Source: Apostichopus parvimensis (lineage: Eukaryota > Echinodermata > Holothuroidea > Aspidochirotida > Stichopodidae). From it: a stretch of 37,245 bases of DNA. The notes beneath the pieces were generated by a model that was given only the letters and a program-made list of their open reading frames with translations, searched no databases and was not told where the DNA came from. A program made the position numbers and the translations under genes. The stretch lies in NCBI GenBank assembly GCA_000934455.1, contig KN890327.1, forward strand, positions 16,594 through 53,838, read 5' to 3'. Below are positions 1 to 37,245 of the stretch, piece by piece. Position 1 is the stretch's first letter, and each line of letters starts with the position of its first letter.

Positions 1-152
1 AAGTTTCTGAGAAAAAAAGATGACATTGGGGGAATATATCACCAAAAGATAACTGTGAAATATATTTAAAATCACAATGACCTAGCCTACAATCCTACAA
101 GATTCAGAAAAAGAACATTATTAAGGGTTTTTGTATATCAATGGTAATCTAC

Positions 153-283
153 CTTAACTCGCAATCTATCGTCAGTCTGGTATTCGACATCCACAGTCAA
201 AGACGTAGCAGGAGCGCTAAATATGCCGGAGCCACCTTGGTAACTGAGCGTGACCCTTGACCCCGTAGCGGTGCTATATTGAC
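153..283 (-). CDS. GH31-like gene, exon 4: start of N-terminal beta-sandwich
   Basis: The acceptor TTTTACAG lies at 284-291 and the exon starts in phase 1, matching exon 3. It encodes GQYSTATGSRVTLSYQ and then SLTVDVEYQTDDRLRVK, the conserved strand of the galactose-mutarotase-like N domain. The donor is GTAGAT; the exon ends in phase 0. Later exons are outside the window. Confidence 0.85.
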
Positions 284-3267
284 CTGTAAAATAAGGTTTG
301 GAAATTTGCACTTCCGTCATTGCTTACCAAATGAAGATAATTTTCATTATAATCAAGTTTGGCCAATTCAATACATATTTGATGTGTACAATCAGAATAC
401 CCTATAATTATCTCATCATAAAATGAACGAAATAGTCGTAAGACGATGAAGGTTATACCTGTAATTGCGTAGGTTTTATAATCTTTTGGATAATAACACC
501 ATGGGACACCTTGGTTGGATGTTGGACACCATACACAACCTCTGTTCTCGCAAGAACTTTTTGTGACTGTCTCCGCATCTAGAAAGAAAGAAAAAAATAT
601 CACCACATTGTAATTATTATTTTTATTACATAAATAAAACAATTATCATATATAAGTACCGTATATAGTTATAGTAAGTGCACAGAGAAAATAGCAAGAG
701 AAATAAAGACATAACTACTATTAAAACTAAAGATAAGAAAATAATAAATTGTTAGGCCATGATTGAGTTGTATTGTAATACTAAAGAACTCACAAAATTA
801 TCATGTCTATTTGCATAAATGTCAAATGAGTCAATAAAAGAGATGAAAAAAGGGAAATAAAGAAGATAATGTACCCTACTTCTGGAACCAGTAGCGTGTA
901 CAAGGTGTGTGCGGAGAGGGGGGGGGGGGTGGTAGGTTGATTCAGTACGTTCAGTCTAGAATGAATTAGCCCACTTATCGTGCACACGTCTTCAGGATTT
1001 CACAAAGGTCAGTGCCCCACCTAAGTAACTTAGTGTGTCAATTTGTCTTCTATTATTTTTAAACGGATTTTCCGGTGTCAGACAATTTTACACTTTTTAT
1101 GGAAAAGAACAATATAGTCCACACTGTAAGTTTGCAATCTCATTTGAATATCTTGTCGTTAACTCGAGATGTGGTTGATTAAAGTAACGCATTTGACTAA
1201 AACTGAATAAACGTTGTTTTATGTGAATCATTGTGATGTCATAACGGTGTACGGTATTCAACAGCTTTATTTTCCTTTTCATAAACTTCCTATTAATTTA
1301 TCCTTCAAATGTGATTACACATGGAACATTTTGTTAGCTGTGAAGGTTCTCTGTAGTTTAAATTTCACCAAAATAAAAACAAAAAATTTATAGAAAATAT
1401 TAAAATTTTCCCTGTTGATATAAATGAGTCAAATGTTATAAAGCAAAACATAAAAAAAATTAAAACTGAATTGCTGTGTTGTCATTATTCACTTTGTTGT
1501 TGCCAGATGCATTCACAAATTACCAACAACTTTGAAAAACCATACGGCATCTTCGCTATATAGAACGCTATATGATGATTTGGTTTTGACCTATAGAGAG
1601 ATGCAGAACAATTCCAGTAGTTTCATTCAACAAATCACCTTCAGCCACCGGAATATCCGTTACTTTAAGGGTTGCTGTTAACTTGTTGTTGAAGTTTGGA
1701 TTACTGAATGCAATGCTGTACCTTCTAGCATATTTCATGGCTATATTCATTCATTTGAATACAGCCGTCCGTCTTTATGGGTACATCCCGGGAGTTGCTA
1801 TAACAACTCCATGGAACAAGAGAATATCTCAAATCCTACTAGATTGGATTGTCAAGCAAAACTAAAACAGAGATCTGTAACCGTTTATAACGATAAGACT
1901 GTGGAGGTCTATGACACGTGATAGGGCTTGGGATGTGCAGGCGGGCGGTACCTGAATGGTGCGGGGAGGGGGGAGGGGGTAGACGATATTTTTTAAGCAA
2001 TATATCGCATCGTATTTTTTGTTCTCTAACCTGGGTGGCAATCCACTCTTTCGAAATCAATTTGGGTGTCCGCCTGGCAGTCGGCATGTTCATGATAGAA
2101 GCACCATGGAACGCCGGGAGTTTCATCTGGGCAGTAACCACAGGCGTCATTATTCACACATTTCGAGCAGCTTGGAACAGTTTCACCGACAAGACAGTCC
2201 CTTTTACTTGAAACCCCGGTAGGACATTCCATAGGATTTGTATTGTAGAAACACCATGGAACGCCTTGAGTTTCTGCTTCGCACCATTCACATCCTCTGA
2301 TGATAAAACCATTCATGTTATGATTGTTTACAATAAAATAATTCTCAAAACGTTCTTATACACTTTCAACAGTTGAAGAGAAAGTTAATCTATACACGGT
2401 AACCTGAATTAGAAATGGATTCACTTTGAGTAAACCAAAAGTCTGTATACACAAGTTATTCTTTTCTGCGACGACCTAAGCATAGGTGGGATAAATGTAT
2501 TTTGTGCCCAGCTACAAAGTGTATGACTCTCAGCTCCAACCGGTCCCAAATTGACGCCCATGGATTCAAGATGGAAGGTAGTCTTGGCCAAGTCGTTTGT
2601 AATACTCTTTCTCGTGTGCAAACTGTACATACCTCAGAGTCCGTTTCCATGCACCTACCACAAATGTGCTTGCCCACTGTATTTTACATGCCTGAGGATC
2701 TGTCCGATACAAACCCTATAGTACCAATATAAAGCGTTGCCGTGGACGTTCTCTGGGCAGTACAGCAAATAGATACGGGCAAATAGCTTTGTGAAAAAGA
2801 AAGCGTACACTAGGCTGTTCATACTAGGGTTTTAACAAGACTAGATGGAAGGATAAATTCAATATCGTTTTTCAATCAGTTCCAGGGTATGAGATTAATT
2901 TAAATGTGTATTCTATTTTCTTTCTTCTCACGATACTCTTAATTACTGGAACTTTGCAACACACGTATCAACCATGAAATTAGAAAACGAAACACCACAA
3001 CCCACACGTCTATGGTTGGCCGTACGGGTCATAAAGTCTTCCTTTACGCGTAAAGTTTAGACGTTATGACGCATACGGCCAACCATACACGTCTGCTTAT
3101 GGTTTAGCAATGACTCACCTTGCAGTGCATGCAGATTCCGACGCCCCCGTTTCAGGATGGCAGTCTTCACGTTCAGTTTCTGTCAGTTCGGTTGGACATC
3201 GATAAATGTCATAACTAGTGGCACTCTGCAGGCACAAAATCGAAAGAAATGCATAAAAGATAAGCAT
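153..3267 (-). CDS. Family 31 glycoside hydrolase with three N-terminal trefoil domains (5' part of gene)
   Basis: Four exons (3119-3267, 2031-2296, 459-578, 153-283) join in matching phases to 222 codons; the rest lies beyond the left edge. The product starts with a likely signal peptide (MLIFYAFLSILCLQSATS), then three P-type trefoil domains each ending GVPWC(F/Y)Y, then the start of the N-terminal beta-sandwich of GH31 enzymes (VDVEYQTDDRLRVK, compare VLLTVEYQTSNRFRFK in maltase-glucoamylase). Trefoil followed by this sandwich is the known layout of acid alpha-glucosidase, maltase-glucoamylase and sucrase-isomaltase, which release glucose from alpha-glucans. The catalytic barrel is not in the window, so substrate and activity are inferred. 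The signal peptide suggests secretion or lysosomal targeting; intestinal maltase-glucoamylase and sucrase-isomaltase use a transmembrane anchor instead. Three trefoils is more than the one per catalytic unit usual in vertebrates. Family assignment is firm, the exact orthologue is not. Confidence 0.85.
459..578 (-). CDS. GH31-like gene, exon 3: rest of trefoil 3
   Basis: The acceptor CTAG joins in phase 1 to exon 2 and completes a trefoil: ERVDCHP then DAETVTKSSCENRGCVWC and GVPWCYYPKDY. The donor is GTATAA and the exon ends in phase 1. The text WCYYPKDY leading into a beta-sandwich matches the trefoil/N-domain junction of GH31 enzymes. Confidence 0.85.
1550..1865 (-). pseudogene. Possible degenerate trefoil / N-domain copy in intron 2 of the GH31-like gene
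   Basis: Between exons 2 and 3, the minus strand has VPWSCYS in one frame, then in another frame YSIAFSNPNFNNKLTATLK and a tail ending LHLSIG. The order (trefoil end, then a strand like YTATLK of GH31 N domains) mimics exons 3-4. No clean splice sites in matching phases were found, and exon 2 joins exon 3 directly. It could be a relic of a duplicated exon pair, an unused exon or chance similarity. Confidence 0.3.
2031..2296 (-). CDS. GH31-like gene, exon 2: end of trefoil 1, all of trefoil 2, start of trefoil 3
   Basis: The acceptor CAG (complement of 2297-2299) joins the split arginine codon to give ARGCEWC. Trefoil 1 ends GVPWCFYNTN; trefoil 2 runs from KRDC to GVPWCFYHE; the exon ends inside trefoil 3 at ERVDCHP. 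The donor is GTTAGA. Trefoil 2 carries an extra cysteine (SCSKC). Confidence 0.87.
3004..3093. repeat. Small foldback element (about 76 bp) with long inverted arms
   Basis: Arms at 3011-3034 and 3064-3087 are near-perfect inverted copies (TATGGTTGGCCGTACGGGTC against its complement). The loop holds a perfect palindrome CTTTACGCGTAAAG. ACACGTC occurs directly on both sides (3004-3010 and 3087-3093), as a target-site duplication would. It lies in the first intron of the GH31-like gene. It resembles a very short inverted-repeat transposon (MITE). Confidence 0.6.
3119..3267 (-). CDS. GH31-like gene, exon 1: signal peptide and first half of trefoil 1
   Basis: The ATG (complement of 3265-3267) has A at -3 and an in-frame stop upstream (complement of 3292-3294), so this start is favoured. 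It encodes an 18-residue hydrophobic leader, then YRCPTELTETEREDC and the first half of a trefoil. The donor is GTGAGT at 3118 downward; the exon ends in phase 2, which matches exon 2. Confidence 0.85.
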
Positions 3268-6200
3268 TTTTGTACCTTTTATTCTGACAAGTTAGAAGCA
3301 AATGGGAAATTAATTTTAATATAGACCACGACTGTAACGGTAATATCAACTAGCCTTAGCTACTATGAATTCAACATAAGCTCGAACCGGGAGTTTGATT
3401 AGCAAAAGATAAATGTGTTTACATAACTGTATAGATAGATCTATGTCATGGGCAACATATTGTCTTGCAAAGGTATTTTCACACAGGTATATGTTACTAT
3501 ACTTTGCCTTTCTCACGTGTCCCGAACTGTATGGAGCCCCACCGCACTAAAGTCACACGCCACCATTAGAAAACATATAATTTGCTACAGTGATAGTTAT
3601 GTAGAGTATTTTGATCATGTTGATTTCCGTATAATTCTCCCGATATAATGTTTTATTTAATTTATTCAAAGATGAAAATTGATGTTATTTCAGGAGCGCA
3701 CAACGAGATGGACGAATTTGGAACGTTGTACTACATATCGGGACTCGGGCTCTTGTCATAGGTATCACACCAGCGAGAAAGTGTAAAAAATAGACATTGT
3801 CGGTTCAGTTTTTTGGCATTTTTGCTGGTATTTTCTACATTTGCGATGCTTGAATGTTAAATGAACTAAATTTAAGGCCATTTTGTAACTTCGTTGGTGG
3901 AAATTGGGGAGATTATTCAGTTATTGTAGCTATTGTAAAGCTAGGGATGTACTATGCTGATTCTATGGTTCCAATATATAAAATGATAAAGTCATCATCT
4001 ATTTATTATGTTGTAAGCTACCTTCGATAGTTCTCAAGTTATACTAGCATTGCAGCTTTCAGTATTGTCAGGAACCAGATTTGTATTGTCAATCAGATCA
4101 GATCAGTCAATCAGTCAATCAGTCAATCAGATCAGTATTGTCAATTTCGTCAGTTAATGAAAAGGTGGCGCTAAACAAAATTAAAAAGAAGTAACCGAGT
4201 TTCAGTATTTGTTGTTTAAATACTTTAATGTCGTTGAAGGCTAATTTGGGAGATGTTGTTACTTGAAGAAAAAAATTATTAGTGTCAATTCATTCATTAT
4301 TTTAGGAATTAAATATATTTTAAAATTATTTAACACATTTATAATGATTTAATAGATTTCATTAAGGTAAAATTTCTGGATTATTCTTTCATAATATTAA
4401 GTATCTGTTTCTCTACATATTTTAAGCACTGGAAATAGCAGAAGACAGTGCAGTGACACTTTTTATGGAACATTTCAGTTCTACGTAAGAACTCAATTCA
4501 ACATTCTGAGAAATTCTTTTTGAAGTTCTACCTGCTAGTCTCTAATTTTGAAGCCGAAAATCTTATGGAACACTGTCTGTTATTTTGGTAACCTGCTGAA
4601 CTTGTTTCGAAGTTAGGCTAGCATATATTGCCTACCAGTAATTATTACTTACGTTAGGCTAGCCAAATATTTTTCTTAGATACGCGACGCTACAACATGG
4701 CAACTACAATGTGACATCCTGTGGACTGCAGTCTGCGCTAAGTTCCGGCTAAATCAGCCGGGCGAATACCTCAGATCGAAAAAGAAAAACAGAAAAAGGA
4801 AATAATTCATGTAGAGCAAATCCTTGACAACTCAAGTAACCCTAAAATCTAGGCTAGAATAATGCAAATGATAATAGGTATGATCACTATCCCCCTCTCC
4901 TCCAAATGATTTAAATGAGAATTTGCAATGCAAATTCCCTCGTCGATTGGTTGTAAAAGATTTATCTAACTATTGCAATATGCAAGGTTTTTATACTTTT
5001 TCTACCTAGCGTACATTTGGATAAGTAAGAATTATGATAGTGCTTAGGCTGTACATATAACCAGCAGTCTGGTAAATAGCACTAACTAGTCTAATGCTAT
5101 GATGATGTTTTTAATGAATTGACATTTGAAAGTGTGGCATAGTTTACTCCAATGCAGCATACACATCATTCTTAGCTTTTCACTGCTTTCCATTCTGTAA
5201 AAGAAGCCCTGTGTTTTGTTATGTTCTGTGAGGTATGCATGGTCACTGTTTTGCTCAAGTTCTTTTTGTTGTTGTAGTAGCCTAGGCTATCTGTTGGTAA
5301 TTTTTTCAAGTCACCCAAGAAAAATCCTGGGCATGACAACCAAACTACTTACAGAGAGTATGTGATACTGATAGTCTGATATGACAAGTATTAAATAACA
5401 AATTCCATGTACACTGTGGCGTAGCTAGAAGTTTTGGCGCCCGGGTGCAAGAGTATAAAATTGCCCCCCCCCCAACTACTGAAAGAAAACTAAATTGGGC
5501 GCGAAAAATTTTGGTTATATATTTCGGGCAAGTCGTTACAGCCCCCCCCCCTTAATCATATTGTGCTCCTACGCCTATGATATTTCCACCTTTCTAAATT
5601 TACTGCCTTGGAACTGTATACTGAAATACCCGAAATTTACGTGACATGTAGTCATTACAGAATACAAAACAGAATAAAAAAAAAGAGAAAACGGTCGAAA
5701 TGGACTGAAAAGAAATCACAATCTATAAATTTGCTAATAAAAACAACTACATTCAGTTCAGATTCTTATTAGTAACTGGAAAATTTTCATGCCTGACGAC
5801 AAACATCAATTTCGTCATGTTTTTCTAAGAAGTGCTTATTTTTTTTACTCTCATTCTCCCATTTCAGCGCCCCCTTAAACCTGGCGCCCGGGGCATGTGC
5901 CCTCCCTTGACCCCCCTAGCTACACCACTGCACATATTCATTAATTTCATTTAAATACTTGTTACACACAAGAAAACGGGAAGCATACAAACTTTTTCAA
6001 GGATGTTTCTAATGGTCACCAACTGTACCATTTGTACCTTTGTTCGATCTTTTTTTCAGTCTCAGATAGCACTACTAAAAGACATCTTCTAAGCACCAAG
6101 ATGGACTACTTTTGATAGTGCCAAGCATTTATGAGCCTGATGTGATGATCTCATTCATTGACAATGTATATATGCAATAGAGCATGACAGATACTTTCAA

Positions 6201-6788
6201 TATATAGAGTAACTAACCCTTATCAGAATGGCTTATTATCTAAAATATAGTTACCACTCCTAGACGTTTCTCTGTTTCTTTGGGGCCAACATAGGGAATA
6301 ATTTAGTTTTCACATGTTGTGGTATTGCAGGTTTAAGTTTTATTTCTTATGAAATGTTGAAAATAGTATTTTAAGCAGTGTCCAAACAATGCCATATTTG
6401 CATTTGTATAGCAAATTAGCCATTTTGCTATGTACAAACTTGGATAAATTTTTCCTTGCAACAAAGAACATTGCACCCAGTATTTACAGGTTTTCCCATA
6501 TTAAGTACATACTGATATTATTCAAGTTTTGTGTTCATTTTCCATTACAGTATATTATGTCATTACAATGTATCATGTAGTGTTGCTTTGGTTTGCAAAT
6601 TATGACAGTTGAAAAAAATAAGGTTACTTGATCGCTAAGTGGAAGAGGGCATGAGTATAAAGGTGGTGAAGGGGTGTTGTAGAGAGATTGGATGAAATGC
6701 TCACATAGGTTTAAAGTTGATAGAAATGATTTCACTTAAGTGTCTTGTGACCAAATATTTAATCTTTAGTTTCTTAATTGTTTTGCAG
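3268..6788. other. Region between the two divergent genes, including 5' UTRs and promoters
   Basis: No coding exon could be supported here. The stretch is AT-rich, with short GTCAATCA/GATCA repeats at about 4080-4145, a hAT-like element at 5414-5930 and a slightly GC-richer patch at 4683-4780. Both promoters should lie here, but no TATA box or initiator could be assigned with confidence. TACAACATGGCAAC at 4691-4704 has one perfect half of an RFX X-box. Confidence 0.5.
5414..5930. mobile_element. hAT-like non-autonomous DNA transposon
   Basis: The left end reads CTGTGGCGTAGCTAG and the complement of the right end CAGTGGTGTAGCTAG. Inside both ends lies a GCGCCCGGG-type block in inverted orientation. 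Length is 517 bp with no transposase reading frame; internal C-runs are present. Flanking 8-mers (CATGTACA and CACATATT) agree only partly, so a target duplication is not proven. The end sequence resembles the better-preserved element at 11823-12200. Confidence 0.55.
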
Positions 6789-6849
6789 GATTTTAGAATC
6801 CAGGATTGAGTTTTGATGATTGGTTAATAGGGTTAGATATTTGTCAGCA
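6787..6849 (+). other. DYNC2H1: DYNC2H1 5' UTR segment with splice acceptor and tiny upstream ORF
   Basis: A pyrimidine-rich TTAATTGTTTTGCAG ends in AG at 6787-6788, so the coding exon probably begins at 6789 after a 5' UTR intron. An upstream ATG at 6816 opens a three-codon uORF (ATG ATT GGT TAA). A TGA at 6817-6819 is in frame with the main ORF, so translation cannot start further upstream in this exon. The position of any non-coding first exon is unknown. Confidence 0.5.
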
Positions 6850-36819
<29,970 letters not shown>

Positions 36820-36820
36820 G

Positions 36821-36932
36821 TTAGTACATTGTACATTAGTACATTGTACATAGTACATTAGTACATTGTACGTAGTACATTGTACATTGTCTGTAGTTAC
36901 TACATCTCAGTGTCTGTCTGTCTGTCTGTCTC
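36821..36932 (+). repeat. TTAGTACATTGTACA array at the exon 33 donor, then (TGTC)n
   Basis: From the second base of intron 33, about five units of TTAGTACATTGTACA (some 7-15 bp variants) run to about 36890, each with the palindrome TGTACA. A short TGTC tetranucleotide array follows at 36911-36932. Confidence 0.9.
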
Positions 36933-37034
36933 CACTTCTTGAACAAGGTTATCAAGTTGATCAGCCAATCACGCTGAAGCAAGATGAAAAAAGCATTGTT
37001 GCAATTGCCCAAAACTGTCTGTCTGTCTTTCAGA

Positions 37035-37165
37035 CTTCTTGTCATTTAGCCTCTGAAGAAGATCCTGCTAGGATCGAAACGGCAGGCCAACTTACTTTTA
37101 CACATTCTCTTGCACAGGCTCTCTAGTGGATAAGCAGTTTGCTAACAGTTTTATTTTATTTTGAT
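37035..37165. repeat. Interspersed repeat fragment at right edge
   Basis: CTCTGAAGAAGATCCTGCTA, GGATCGAAACGGCAGG and GTGGATAAGCAGTTTGCTAA share order and sequence with 23930-24040. GATCC and GGATC flank TGCTA as a small hairpin. Family unknown; the ORF across it is not supported as a gene. Confidence 0.5.
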
Positions 37166-37245
37166 TGTCTGTCTTTCAGTCAGTCTATGTGTGTTTGATT
37201 GATCAGTTTTATCAAGTTTTGGTCAGTGAATTGATCTATATATAT

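Noticed and set aside
274-642. Reading of the cysteine-rich repeats as PSI (plexin) domains
   Set aside because: CGYC/CVWC looks PSI-like, but once exons are joined each unit has the RxDC start, six spaced cysteines and GVPWC(F/Y)Y end of a P-type trefoil, followed by a GH31 N domain.
2421-2732. Overlapping short ORFs on both strands in intron 1 of the GH31-like gene
   Set aside because: No recognised motif; not compatible in phase with exons 1 and 2, which join directly.
3448-3648. 66-codon plus-strand ORF upstream of the GH31-like gene
   Set aside because: No recognisable family, no splice context, and length within what is expected by chance.

Overview
This is metazoan nuclear DNA: AT-rich, intron-dense, with GT-AG splicing, a tRNA-derived SINE, short inverted-repeat DNA transposons and simple repeats. 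The repeat types and compact introns (mostly 0.4-1.2 kb) suggest a marine invertebrate deuterostome, probably an echinoderm. That is an inference; nothing here fixes the species. No bacterial or viral genes were seen.

Two host genes lie head to head. On the minus strand (153-3267, running off the left edge) is the 5' end of a secreted or lysosomal family 31 glycoside hydrolase gene (acid alpha-glucosidase / maltase-glucoamylase / sucrase-isomaltase group). Four exons encode a signal peptide, three tandem P-type trefoil domains and the start of the N-terminal beta-sandwich. On the plus strand (6850-36819, running off the right edge) is the gene for the cytoplasmic dynein 2 heavy chain (DYNC2H1), the retrograde motor of intraflagellar transport. 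I could join 33 coding exons with matching phases into 1962 uninterrupted codons. They cover the tail, linker and AAA1 module (Walker A, Walker B, sensor I) and stop just short of AAA2. The two genes have no obvious functional link.

About 3.6 kb separates the start codons (3268-6849). It holds a hAT-like non-autonomous element (5414-5930), short GTCAATCA-type repeats near 4080-4145 and otherwise AT-rich DNA; no promoter could be placed. The first DYNC2H1 coding exon is preceded by a good splice acceptor (6788), so a non-coding first exon probably lies further upstream.

Introns hold a diverged long tandem repeat rich in AGGTCA (intron 1), a 200-bp inverted-repeat element (intron 2), a hAT-like element with 8-bp target duplications (intron 3), a G-rich degenerate minisatellite (intron 5), T-rich DNA (intron 8), a SINE (intron 10), and a 110-bp pyrimidine tract beside an acceptor (intron 17). 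Introns 4, 6, 9, 11-16, 18, 20-23, 25 and 29 show nothing I recognise beyond short homopolymer or purine/pyrimidine runs.

The most unusual signal is in the last third. Several introns begin with tandem arrays that start at, or include, the 5' splice site: exon 24 (39-bp units), exon 30 (about 76-bp units that copy the exon end and donor), exon 31 (57-bp units that copy the exon end and donor, alternating as 114-bp dimers) and exon 33 (about 15-bp units starting at the donor). At exon 30 a duplicated donor is in frame and looks at least as strong as the original. Two RFX X-box matches also sit inside coding exons 4 and 26 of this ciliary gene.
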